Origin: Gracilaria gracilis
Taxonomy: Eukaryota; Rhodophyta; Florideophyceae; Gracilariales; Gracilariaceae
Assembly: GCA_030374805.1 (NCBI GenBank)
Contig: JARGSG010000203.1
Span: forward strand, 372,001-436,000
Reading direction: 5' to 3'
DNA length: 64,000 nucleotides
Part shown: positions 44,441 to 54,820 of the stretch, piece after piece
Numbering within the stretch: position 1 is the stretch's first letter
How the letters are laid out: each line of letters starts with the position of its first letter
The notes under the pieces: generated by a model
What the model saw: the letters and a program-made list of their open reading frames with translations, nothing else
What the model was told of the DNA's origin: nothing
Database searches by the model: none
Made by a program: the position numbers and the translations under genes

Positions 44441-46274
44441 CTAACGTACAAGTCTATCCCCGCGAATCTCTCTCACATAAATATGTGCGCATGGTTGTTG
44501 TCGATCTACTTGCAACACCAGCAGCCGAGTTCCTGGTGCTAGCAAATACTCATCTTGACTTTTGTCAGCTGCCAGGTCCATAATCGCTACGGCGGTTTTC
44601 GCGCTGACGAAAAACAATGACCCGCACCCACCAGTAAACTTTTCAGAGATTTGTTTCTTGCCTGAACAACTTGTGAAACTCCACCAGGTCACAACTTGAT
44701 TTTCACTGTACTCGTCCGCTACATTCGTTGTAATTCCGCGATACAACTCCGTGTTCTCTGGCGCAGGCGGCAACTTGTCATGAGCCTGCAGGAACCAAGC
44801 CAAGTACGGGAAGAAGGATTGGCACTGCTTCAGCCTCATAGCATTGTTTAGAGCTCGGTAAATGAAGCCAGTAGTGTACAAATAGACAATTGCTTTCTCT
44901 TCTTGGTTCAGGGGCACTTCGTTGCATACTCCCGAGACACTATTTAGAACAATCCTCATAACCGGACCTAATGGTGAGTAGACCTGCTCCAACGGCAATA
45001 AAGGCGTATCTCGTACGCCAGTTATAGGTTCTATATCCTCCTCAAATTTGAGCTCGCCTTTTAACCTTCTTAGATATATACTATGCCATTCCTTTGTCAC
45101 TTGGATGAAATCTCGCAGAGCGGCTGGCTCCAGACCTTTCCCTACAAGCTTACGTTCGGTGGGAAGCCAGTTTATAGCACTCATTCCCAGCTCATTCACT
45201 TTCTGGTTGACAATGGTGAAATGCGGGGTGCCTTGGCAGAACTGGCCTCCTCGAGCAGCAGGACTGTACCAATTTATGATCCTTACTGGTACATCCGAAA
45301 AATTTCTCACTACAGTTTCAACAAGGTGCTTTGCCCTTTTCATTGAACTGCTCCACCAGGTAACTACTAGCGCTCGACGCTTGTCAGACGCCGGTAATCG
45401 AGATTTGGCCAACATTATTTGTTCAATGATGCATCTGAGTACCGGAAGCCAGAACGCACTATGACCTGAGTTTGAAATTGCACCACCTGTTGTAAATGAG
45501 GCATTGAGAAATAGTATTCCTTGCGAAATCATGCTCTGAAACCACTGTGGTGGGGAAATGACTCGCTTGTCGGATATTAGAGCTCGTAGATCTTCCAAAT
45601 TCGCATCTCTTTTGAGGCCATAGTTTGCCATCGCAGCTGCCTTCAGAATGGATCGCATGGACGACATCAAACCCAACCCTTTGTCATTCCATTGCTCAAG
45701 CGCCGGGTCGAGGATAGGCACACCTGTGGCAGACTGCAGTGAAGCAGACTGTTTATAATCCGCAAACAGAACACGTTAGTCGAGTGTCTTGCATATAAAC
45801 ATGTGAATGAGGAGGGGAGAACTTAACTGGTTGTTGCGCTATGAAAATTATGTTCCAGTTCTCTGGTGATAATGGTTTGATTGATTGGAAAGTGAGCTCC
45901 CTCATCGGAACAATACCATCGTCTCTTTTTTCTCCTACGAACTTTGGGGCATCCTTCAAGCAGTTGATGAGGGTGGTCAAAACTCTCTCCCACTTGAAGC
46001 CATATCCACCACCAAACATACACGTCAAGGAGGAAGATGAATCATAATTACGTATGTTTTCAACTACTTTGGTGGATACATTCGTGCGGGTGAAGCTTGT
46101 ATAATCAATTGTGTAGACCTCGTCTGCCGAATTGACACGGAAAGATTCAGAGTGGGATCCTTGGCTTAGAAAATCTCGACAGCCTTTTGTAAGCTCTTCT
46201 GAGACAGATTTTGTGAATGGAATCCATTTGGAAACGCCTTTCTGCTTTGAAGGATACTCGTACTCCCACACCAT
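44441..46274 (-). pseudogene. WWE - uracil-DNA-glycosylase-like - ADP-ribosyltransferase fusion gene, one frame break
   Basis: Two minus-strand ORFs (46274-45753 and about 45770-44441, 426 codons from 45721) read as one protein. The first opens with a WWE domain (VWEYEYPSK...KWIPF...VYTIDYTSF), a fold that binds poly-ADP-ribose, and then enters a UDG-like fold (WERVL, then IIFIAQQP where UDG has VILGQDPYH). The second continues the fold (QGILFLNASFT, ALVVTWWSS, WYSPAARGGQFCQG where UDG has HPSP...RGFFGC), so both catalytic motifs are lost. It ends with a mono-ART domain: YRG (R328), SFTS (S348) and Q389-D-E391, a QxE rather than ExE motif. The break is a one-base shift at TTA-TAA-A (about 45755). 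It could be a recent lesion, a sequencing error, or true +1 shifting. The ART part alone would be a full-length domain. Confidence 0.78.
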
Positions 46275-49200
46275 TGCGAGCCACAGAAGCAAAGTTTGGT
46301 GCTATAGACACTTTCTCGGGGAACAATTGATGTAGTTGAAGGCAGTTGGAGGGGAGCGTGGGATTGGACTGCTGCTTAAGTAACACATTATTTTTATCAA
46401 CGGCACAAGGCAACAAGTGGTTGTAAAGGTTCGAACTCCGAGATATGTCAGAGTGAGCAGGAAAATGTGAGAAAAGATGGCGTTTTTCCGACCATGTTTA
46501 AAGCTTGGAGAGGAAGATTTGTTTCAGTTGGACGGATATGACGAAACGGCTGCTTCTAAGTGAGCAGCGCCAAACAGAACGCGACAAGGTACATAGTTTG
46601 TGCAACAGCTTTGTTGGGGACGATTCTATCGCTCTCAGAACACAGTATTGGGCCCAAGTGAAGCGAATGTGGGCAGTACAGTGGATGGACTGCATTCATG
46701 GGTCAGGATCAAGACGATCACTTCGGCGATGCTGGTGCGAAAGGGCCGAATCAAGGTGGGCTACTGTATGTACTTGACCCGGAAAAGGATGGTGGTGCCT
46801 TGTTGGTGCCAAGTACAAGGCGGAAAACCAGCAGGCGTCAGTCTGAAGCTCACTACGTTTCCGTCTCCCCGTTCTCCACAGGTGGTAGATACCGCCACAC
46901 ACGCGCGGTGACGAACGGTGAATCGATCGAGATAGTACTGGGACTTGTTGTGTTCGGGATAGTAGAGGGCTTCACGCGAAGCGGGAAGGGACAAGTTGAG
47001 CGTGGCCACGTGTACCACCACGTCGCACACGCGCAACTGCTTGTGATACGACGCTGATGCCTTGCGGACGGCTTCCTGCCGTAGTCATCACGCACCACAC
47101 GTCATCGCCGTGGCCCCGTAGCCACTTGGCGTCCGACTGACGGCCTCTCGCCGGATCGGCTGCGCGGGAGCCTGTCCTCCGGGGGGCGGACTTCCTTCGA
47201 GTGCACATCGCTCGTGCTGCACACCCAGACGGTGCGGTGGTCCCACTCGCTTCTCGCAAAATCAACTATGACTCTCCCTCTGGATTCCTCTCCAGGTGGT
47301 AAAGAATCACATGTCGGACGTGTCTGCCTAAAATACTGGTACGCCGGAATAAAAGCTGCAGAAAGGCAGTCCGCTTTGTTATCCGATCGCGGCTTTGATT
47401 GCAAGTAGAAATCCATATACACAGTTTGATCCACACCTAGGTTGGAACTGCACTCAGTTGCGCAGAAAGAAAGAGAAACTCCAACTTGATGCGGCCGGCC
47501 TACACCGGGAACATCCTTCCATATGACCCCCTTTTGGGTGGGCTGGTGCCATTACAGTCGCATCTGTTTTGCTTAACCCCTTTCTGCAATCGGTATTTAG
47601 CAAATCACCTGTCGTTGCATTCCTTCTACCCACACCTAACATTAACCTGTTGTTACTAGCTGTTCCGCTTGGCCCTGTACTACAATGCACAATATCTCAA
47701 TACCGATCGCGAAACTCTTGATCAGCCGGAAGTGGAGAGCGATCGTAGCACACCATGAATATCTCCAATTGGATTTATATACTGTTCACAATTTGGCCCA
47801 GAAACATTTTTGTCCTTGAGACATTTCACTTGGGGGACGCGGTGCAGGCTGTTTCCAGAACGTGGTATCTTCTCACTTGTACTGGCCGGAGAAAATGTTG
47901 TGAAGCACAATTCCCAGGCCCGTACTTGTGAATACCTAGCCTAGAAAGAGTGGCCAACTAACTAACTTAGGCCTTAATTTCCATTTAGTCATTAGTCACT
48001 TTGCGTGTACACGACGTACACGCAGCACAATTTCAAAGCTGTACACTTGTACAGCGGTGACAAGACATGAAAGGACGAAAGACCATAATCATTAATGGTG
48101 AAACCACAGAAAAGAAAGAGGGCGGTAAAGATTCGATACTCGATTACATATCGTCTTTGGTAGGGGTCCGAAGGGTTGGTAGCTACAGGGCACAGCTCTC
48201 TGCATCAGTTTGAATTGCGAGAAAGACTGTCCAACTGTTAAATATGCTGGACTCGAATGAAGTAATGAAAATATCTTTGTTAAGGATCCAGCTCTAAGTC
48301 CTCCGTGTCGACAATAGTTATTCTTCAAATCACTTCTATCATCAATTGCGAACAAGTGGAATAATCTCTATATGTTCTACTGTTGACGAATACGTTGATA
48401 TGTCATTTTCAATGAGCAAGATAATGTGGCTGGCCTTCACGGAGCTCATCAGTTTGAAAAACCTGCTGCCGATTGCCGTAAGACTGTGTTCTTTCGAATC
48501 TGCCGAATCTACGAAATAAAACGATCGCTACAGGCGAAATCACTCCTTCGAGTATTGCGTAGTTCGATTGGTACCGTTGGTAGTTTCTATGTAGGATGAT
48601 AAAATTCGGCAGCTATTCGAGATTGCTTGTCTCAAGTGCTTCTCTACGTGGAATAGGACTGGTTCATTCTCTTGCGTGTTCTGTAATATTGCACAACTCG
48701 TTGAAGGGAAACCACTGCTGAATTCATATTATTGAACTGCCACCCATAGAGTTTCATCTCAAGATTTTGACTGGTAAATTTTACATACTACACCAAGTAG
48801 TGTCTCTAGAGCGTCCAACTTGGTGTTTAACTGCTCGTGAGATTTTGCGGAGCGGGCACGATCGCTGCTACCCACGGTGGAATATTACGGCGTTCGTTTT
48901 CTGGTAGTTCTACCATGCCTCCATAAAGGCCGGGATATCCTTTTGTCTTCCCAGCATTTGCTACTTTTGCTCCCCCGAGTCTGGAGTCCAGACTCTGGAC
49001 CCTACGGGTGGGGAACAAAAGCTGCGCAAAGGGTAGACTTGTTGTCGCATTGCTGTCATCCCACCTTACAGTACCGACAGTACTGCTGGACATACCACTT
49101 TCTTAAAAAAAAACTTGGCTTCTTCACGTGTGTGATCTTTTGTGCACGTGCGTTCGCCTCATTGGCTGTCGTTTGCATCCCAACACTCTCTGCGGATCTA

Positions 49201-49322
49201 CGATGCACCTGTCCGTCAGTGGAACGTTACCATCTTCATGCCAGGCGTTGCACCCCAACTTACACGGCTGCGGCCGTCTCCCGAGCTAAAACCGTTGCAC
49301 CCGCGCCCTCGCTCCACTTGAA
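46275..49322. other. About 3 kb without a recognised gene
   Basis: Several ORFs of 80-120 codons overlap on both strands at 46.5-47.4 kb (for example minus 47434-47102 and minus 47036-46761), with coding-like composition but broken frames. They may be remains of a gene or element I do not recognise. 47.5-48.8 kb is AT-rich and featureless. Near 48975 there is a 19-bp palindrome GAGTCTGGAGTCCAGACTC. An inverted CCAAT (ATTGG, about 49160) precedes the opine dehydrogenase. Confidence 0.45.
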
Positions 49323-50465
49323 ATGAGTCCCTTTCCTTCCGAGCCACCCGTCTTCCGTGCCCCGCCATCCGCCAAAATGATGATGAACATAGCCGTACTG
49401 GGATCCGGAAACGGCGGTTGCGCCATCGCCTTCGACTGCGCCCAACACGGCCACCGCGTAAGTCTGTTCGACTTCGAGTCGTTTCCCACCACCGTCACCG
49501 CAATCCGAGATCAGGGAGGCATCAATTCGGAAGGAGAGCTCAACGGATTTGCCCCGATCGCGTACGCCGGTCATGACATCGCCGAAGCACTCGAGGGCGC
49601 CGATCTCATCTACGCCGTCGGTCCGGCCTACAGCACGCGTCCCTTCGCGGAGGCATGCAAGCCGCATCTCAAACCCAACCACATCGTCGTCGTGTGCCCG
49701 AGCTCTTGCGGCGGCGCCATCGAGTTCAAGAATGCTGCAGCATTGCCGCTCTCGAGCACGCAACCGCTCGTCGCTGAGACATCCACGCTGCCGTACGCCG
49801 TGCGCATCACCACGCCCGGTAACATCCGTGTATTCCTCAAGCTCAGAGGCGGCTTCTATCTGGCTGCGCTTCCCGCCAGCGTTTCGCAGCGCGCCATCAA
49901 CGCCATCAGCGATGTGTACCCGTGCACACAGCTAGCTGTCAATGTCATGCAGACCAGTTTACAAAACGGCAACCCGGTCATTCATCCATCCGTGACGCTG
50001 TTGAACACGGCTGCCATCGAACGCACAGCGGGGGATCTGTTGTTTTACGAGCAAGGCGTCACAAAGTCTGTCGGCCGTTTGATGAAGGCCGTCGATGGGG
50101 AGCGAATCGCAATCGGCAAAGCGTTGAGTGTGGATGTACTTTCCGACCCGGAACTAGGCGTCAAGCAGGGTTATGCCACAGAGGCCACTTATGATGTGGG
50201 GTACTCCAAAGCACCGGGCTTCCGGGGCATCAAGGCGCAGAGCAGTCTGGACAATCGCTATTTTCACGAAGACGTCGGGTACGGTCTGGTGTTCTTGCGG
50301 GACCTCGCGCGACAAGTTGCAGTCAAAACGCCCGTCATTAATGCGCTCATTGTGCTAGTTTCCACAGTGATGGATGTCGATTACCTTGCCAAGGCGCCGC
50401 GAACAATGAAATCGCTGGGTATTGCGGATATAAGCGTTCCCGAGCTCCTCAAGCTGATAGCCTAA
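49323..50465 (+). CDS. Opine (octopine/nopaline-type) dehydrogenase
   Basis: Intact, 380 codons. This family reductively condenses an amino acid with pyruvate (or another 2-oxoacid) using NAD(P)H, regenerating NAD+ when oxygen is low; in red algae and marine animals the products include tauropine and strombine. Seen: a Rossmann motif GSGNGG at residues 27-32 and, in the C-terminal domain, NPVIHPSVTLLN, whose His221 matches the conserved catalytic His. Start is uncertain: ATG 49323, or the triple ATG at 49377-49385 that begins just before the Rossmann strand; the first 18 residues are Pro-rich and unlike the family. Substrate cannot be told from sequence alone. GC-rich third positions set it apart from its flanks. 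No lesion is present, so it is probably functional. Confidence 0.93.
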   Translation: MSPFPSEPPVFRAPPSAKMMMNIAVLGSGNGGCAIAFDCAQHGHRVSLFDFESFPTTVTAIRDQGGINSEGELNGFAPIAYAGHDIAEALEGADLIYAVGPAYSTRPFAEACKPHLKPNHIVVVCPSSCGGAIEFKNAAALPLSSTQPLVAETSTLPYAVRITTPGNIRVFLKLRGGFYLAALPASVSQRAINAISDVYPCTQLAVNVMQTSLQNGNPVIHPSVTLLNTAAIERTAGDLLFYEQGVTKSVGRLMKAVDGERIAIGKALSVDVLSDPELGVKQGYATEATYDVGYSKAPGFRGIKAQSSLDNRYFHEDVGYGLVFLRDLARQVAVKTPVINALIVLVSTVMDVDYLAKAPRTMKSLGIADISVPELLKLIA

Positions 50466-51860
50466 CTGCCCGACCAACAGAAGAACGGTTATCAGACAAA
50501 CGACGGCGAAGGACGCCCCAAGTGCGGGATTTGAGGGTATCTGATGTTGGTGCGTGTTTGTCTACACTCGCAAGATGGTTGTGGCCCCCGCTTTTATGGA
50601 TATCGCTGTGAACATCGACTCACGCGAGCCAATGTGATCGCGAGACGGTGACCGTCCCAACCCTTTGATTGGGCGTCAGGCATCATTGGGTTTGGGATTC
50701 TTTGGCGAGGACCGCGTCCACCCGTGTACACCCGTACACGTATTATACTAGATCTTCACAACAAATTCTCTTTTACTCCGATAACATTATGTTTATAGAA
50801 AGAACTCACACAACACCTATACATAAATGCATTTGCGGAGTTTACTTGATATTTGAAAAGACAACAAATTATGTCAACCCATCTTCTTTTGTAGAGATGA
50901 CGAGAAAAAGCGGAAGATCAATCATTATCGGAACTCATCCGAAAATGTTTGGGTTAATCGTATCTTCATCTGACCCAATTTCGTGAAGTTTGGCATTCAC
51001 TATTCGCACCGACCGCAACATTCGAATAGAACATCATAGCCCTGCCAGAGTCTGGAGTGCCGTGCCGAGAGGGCGACGAGAAGGACCTTCTCATCACCCT
51101 CTCGGCACCAAGCTTCCTAACGCATTCGGCTCTCCCCGCATAAATGCGTTGCTCTCGAGCTTTCACAACACTACCAAGACGACAGTTACGCTCGGCAATA
51201 GCCATACACCATACGTCCTCGCTCTTTGTCAGATCCCGGCAAAGACTTGGGACACGAGCCAAACTCCTCCTCTTCCTCCCAATCAGCAATCCCTTCGGCC
51301 GTACTTGTATTTTGAGCCTTGAACCAAACCAATCGCAGAAGCTCTTGACTTCCACATATATTGTACGAGCTGCCAAGCCTGTCACGCTAATCCTCTTCAT
51401 AAAACCACTGGCAAGAAACACATGGCAATGAGTGGGTATTTCATTCCGGATATACCGTTGGAGTTCCAACTGGAAATATAGCTTGTATTTGTTTCTCGTA
51501 ATTAGGTCTATTTGATAGATTTTTATAGCGAGCGAATCAGAACAGGAAGGAACAGGAACTAAAAACTTATCCGGCAAACCCAGATGCAGAATGCAATAGC
51601 CAAATAAATTTTTATCGTGTCGGCACGGAGAGTTTCGTGACGACGATTGTCTCGTGCTGGATGTACTTCAAATCAAATGCTTGTTTCACAACTGGATATG
51701 GTGTTTTATGGCACAGGATTAACCGCCTGCAATCACAATGTCACGAGTGTCAAAGACTCATATATCTCCGCATCCTAACCTGTGTTTTTGCATCATATCT
51801 ACTACCACTCGTGAGCCACGTGCTCGAGAAGCAGAACGATTTGCTTCCGCTCTACCCCAC
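50466..51860. other. Intergenic with one unassigned minus-strand ORF
   Basis: A 203-codon minus ORF (51577-50966) has no recognisable domain and contains a long hairpin, so I do not call it a gene. The stretch is otherwise featureless and becomes AT-rich towards the small secreted-protein gene. Confidence 0.45.
51062..51108. repeat. Long hairpin, 23-bp arms, almost no loop
   Basis: GTGCCGAGAGGGCGACGAG (start of the arm, 51062) is mirrored by CTCATCACCCTCTCGGCAC at the right end (to 51108). The 23-bp arms have two mismatches and a one-base centre. In the minus-strand RNA both mismatches become G-U pairs, so that strand would fold fully. Confidence 0.8.
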
Positions 51861-51867
51861 TATAAAA
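51861..51867 (+). promoter_or_regulatory. TATA box of the small secreted-protein gene
   Basis: TATAAAA, 137 bp upstream of ATG 51998, after a pyrimidine-rich stretch. Confidence 0.6.
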
Positions 51868-51997
51868 ACCTGCAGCTCGGCACGGGATCCACACCAAAAC
51901 ATGTCATCCTCCTTCCTTTCGACTCACTAAAAAGTGCCTTCGGCACCCAACCAGGCAAAGCACATTACCAAACGCACTGCATATTTCGCTGTTAAAG

Positions 51998-52240
51998 ATG
52001 GCAGCTTTTCGCAGAATCGCAGCATTCAATGTGTTTCTCTTTCTTGCTATCTTTATCGCCGTTCTCTTCCCCGTAAAAGGCGCCAGGTTGCAATATGAAT
52101 ATTCTTATTATGTTCCAAAACACTATCTGCTGAATGACATTCACAAGGATGCTGCTCGTGAATCGCCAACGAAATCAATGCCTTTGGAGGTGGTAAACAG
52201 ACTTAACCCTTTTGAGACGGAAAATTCTTATGTCTACTGA
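51998..52240 (+). CDS. Small predicted secreted protein, unknown
   Basis: 80 codons. Residues 1-30 form a clear signal peptide: basic start (MAAFRR), hydrophobic core (FLFLAIFIAVLFPV) and a plausible cut after VKGA. The mature peptide of about 50 residues has no Cys and is Tyr-rich at both ends (YEYSYYVP and ENSYVY). A TATA box at 51861 and AATAAA at 52355 give a compact transcription unit. The stop codon lies inside the first of three identical hairpin motifs. I do not recognise the family. Confidence 0.6.
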   Translation: MAAFRRIAAFNVFLFLAIFIAVLFPVKGARLQYEYSYYVPKHYLLNDIHKDAARESPTKSMPLEVVNRLNPFETENSYVY

Positions 52241-52505
52241 GCTAGACATAAGAGGAGCCAACCAGATGTTGAGGAAAAACCTCAAACAGAACGCTCCATG
52301 ATGGCTTCATGATGTACCTGTAGAACAACTTGTACACGTAGGGCTGAGTGTTTCAATAAAACGTTGCAATCCACACTTTCTTATGTCTATCCTACTAGAC
52401 ATAAGCAAAAGTGACACTTGGCAAACTAGAAGCCAATTGCTGTAGTGTCATACAGTGTTTTACCCAATCATATTGACAGCTCATGTCTATTGAGATAGAC
52501 ATAAG
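52227..52505. repeat. Three copies of a 10-bp-arm hairpin
   Basis: CTTATGTCTA-N6-TAGACATAAG occurs at 52227-52252 (loop CTGAGC), 52380-52405 (loop TCCTAC) and 52480-52505 (loop TTGAGA, with one arm mismatch). Arms are conserved and loops are not. The first overlaps the stop codon of the small secreted-protein gene and the second follows its AATAAA. Confidence 0.9.
52355..52360 (+). terminator. Polyadenylation signal AATAAA
   Basis: Lies 115 bp after the stop of the small secreted-protein gene. Confidence 0.5.
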
Positions 52506-53643
52506 CTTCCCGTCTCACTTGCGATGCTGGTTTGCAGGTTTACAGCATCTACAACATGGTATGAGTAGGTATCGCAGATTGGTATTGGTGATGAGAACGA
52601 GCACAACATCATTCTACGTAAACTACTATTATCATCGGCTCAATCTTCGTCAAGCAGCCTCACAACGAGGCCGTAATTGGCTTGCAAGCAGCTCTTTACT
52701 GAGCCGCCACTGCATTTGGCTCGACAAGCCGTAGCACAGACCTACTGGGGGCCGACTGCCACGCCTCTTTTTCGTCTACCAGTTGGACCTCACTGGACCA
52801 AACCGCAGTCGACTTTTACAGTTGTGTGAACAGTTTTCTGCGCTTGAGTAACTTGGAAGAACAAAGTGCGTTAAGAATGCAAGAATCAGTTTTTTGTTTG
52901 TTGTTTATTTCGTGTTGTGGTGCACAACTATCGGTTAGGTGAGTAGCAATAAACTTTGAACGTAATGATGGCTCTATGTCGGAAGAAGATCACCTCTTGG
53001 TAGTTGCAATCGCAAGTGCTCCAACTTTGGTAGGGTGCATAGCGCGCTGTCCTGTTCTCTTCGTCACGAGCCTCTCGCGATGTTATTCGTTTTGGTTTAT
53101 TCCACATTTTGCTATTTATCGGCAGGATGCAACGCTACAAACTGCTTCATGTGCGTGCCAGCGCTTCCAGCGCTGCCACGTGCGCGTGCAATGCGATGTG
53201 TGCTCTTCCAGCACGGCCACGTGTCCAAGAACGGCCTCGAAGTGCAACGCCTTTGCGGCGCACGCTGGTCCCACAAAGCGTCATTCATGAAACGTTTCAA
53301 ACCCAAAACTTTTTAACGCACATGCAATCTCCGTGTTTCTTCATATATGGCGCTACAACCTACCTTCCCATGTCCTTTCTCCAAGTTTTTCACGCCGATA
53401 AAAGGCCATGAAAATACCGTTGAACAACAATACAGATATACACACATGCTCTTTTCAACGTCTTAGCTCCAATGTATACGATCCTACTTGTTTATATGCA
53501 TTGGACACACTTCCAACAATCCGTTTAAAAGTCTCTTTCACACTGAACGCATGAGTGGCTTTCTGTCTCTTAGTTTGTGCTCAACAGCGCCACTAGTAGC
53601 TCACTCAATAGTGCATGTTTATTGACATCCTTTGCCTGCTCCC
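52506..53643. other. Intergenic
   Basis: Overlapping Cys- and Ala-rich ORFs at 52.98-53.41 kb in three frames of one strand, none with a recognisable domain. I see no gene I can support. Confidence 0.45.
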
Positions 53644-54379
53644 ATGTCCACGCCCCTTCCACCAAACTAGAGCAGCGCACTCCAGATGGTCGCCCGTATT
53701 ACCTCAACAACGCAACTGGTCAATTGCAATGGCATTATCCCGCACAAAATGCTCCTTCACCTCCGTTTCCGTCTCAACCTCCCGCATCGTCGTCGCTCGT
53801 CCCACGAACTATGGCTGCTTTAGCAGCAAATCATATCGAAGAATATAAAACTGGGCGTTTTGTATCCCACCGTGCACGTGACATCAAGTTACACCTTCTT
53901 AGCAGAAAAATCGTTGAGAAGAGTTCCGGCAGGCCCCTCTTCAAAATAGATCCACTCAACAGATATCAGCCGCTCAAGTTCTACACCGCCGAAAGGGCGT
54001 ATCTTTTTGAAGCGCCGAAAGGGCGTATCTTTTTGAAGCAGGCCGAGAAGGCTTTGGCCTTAATGCGGGAGTAGAAGTTATCAACGCTGAAACTGGTCAT
54101 ATAATCGCAACTTTTCGACGGGTTGGTATGGGATTGAAATCAATGGGATTCAAAATTAAGGTTTATGGGTATCGTGGGGGATTCGGAGGCGATGCGTTTT
54201 TACAATTAGATATAACCCGCTCTTTTGTACCTACAACCAAAATGACGGAGATTGCCACCGGTCGAGAGTTGGGATACATACGAGAGAATACTTGGGGGAT
54301 GGGAGGGCGCGTTGAAGCAGAGCTTGATGCTGCTCTCATACTGTGCATGTTGATTTCTGTCAGATGTACTTGGAAGTAA
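53644..54379 (+). pseudogene. WW domain - LURP1/tubby-C-like protein, broken by a 26-bp duplication
   Basis: ATG 53644 opens MSTPLPPN, then the first Trp codon of a WW domain is lost to TAG with a one-base shift. The WW domain continues as EQRTPDGRPYYLNNATGQLQW. After a Pro-rich linker comes a beta-rich domain (GRFVSHRARDIKLHLLSRK ... FKIDPLNRY ... GVEVINAETGHIIATFRR ... ELDAALILCMLISV) resembling LURP-one-related or scramblase-type tubby-like folds, which are membrane-lipid associated. At about 54000 a 26-bp segment (AAAGGGCGTATC core) occurs twice in tandem; because 26 is not a multiple of three it shifts the frame, and the frame after it is the correct one. The family call for the second domain is tentative; the lesions are plain. 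Confidence 0.65.
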
Positions 54380-54582
54380 TTAAACTGTTATAAACCTTAT
54401 CGGACAGGATACCGGAAGAGAGCTCTTTCTGTGGAAATAATATATCCTAAATGGTTTGCCAAAACTAAACTTGCTTTCAATGTCAAATAGTTTTGCTAAA
54501 ATTGAAAACTTATTTACATAGTTTATTGTATCCCTATTTGGAAACTTCTCTAGCAGAGCGTAACGATCTAGGTACTGTATTA

Positions 54583-54611
54583 CAGTGCGCGAAACTCCTA
54601 TACCACACCCC
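54583..54611 (+). repeat. Tc1 left terminal inverted repeat
   Basis: Starts CAGTGCGCGAAACTCC. It matches the complement of 56107-56135 with about three mismatches. Confidence 0.9.
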
Positions 54612-54820
54612 AGTAATTTCCAGTTTACCTTAAAAGTCTTCGTTACTGACGATCGAACGTTTGCAGGCGTAAACACTGTATAAAACGAAGTAGAAAAGAG
54701 GACACAAAAGTTTAAAAGCTTCAATGGAAACCTATGTTTCTTTAAAACGGTTACCAAAAGGGTAAAAATCTCTATACGACAGGTGGCACTGTTGGCCTAC
54801 CTGTGCGCATTTCCAACCAC

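Noticed and set aside
46420-46445. tRNA-like GGTTCGAACTCC
   Set aside because: No matching acceptor, D or anticodon stems around it.
50966-51577. 203-codon minus-strand ORF
   Set aside because: No recognisable domain and it spans a long hairpin; it could be chance.
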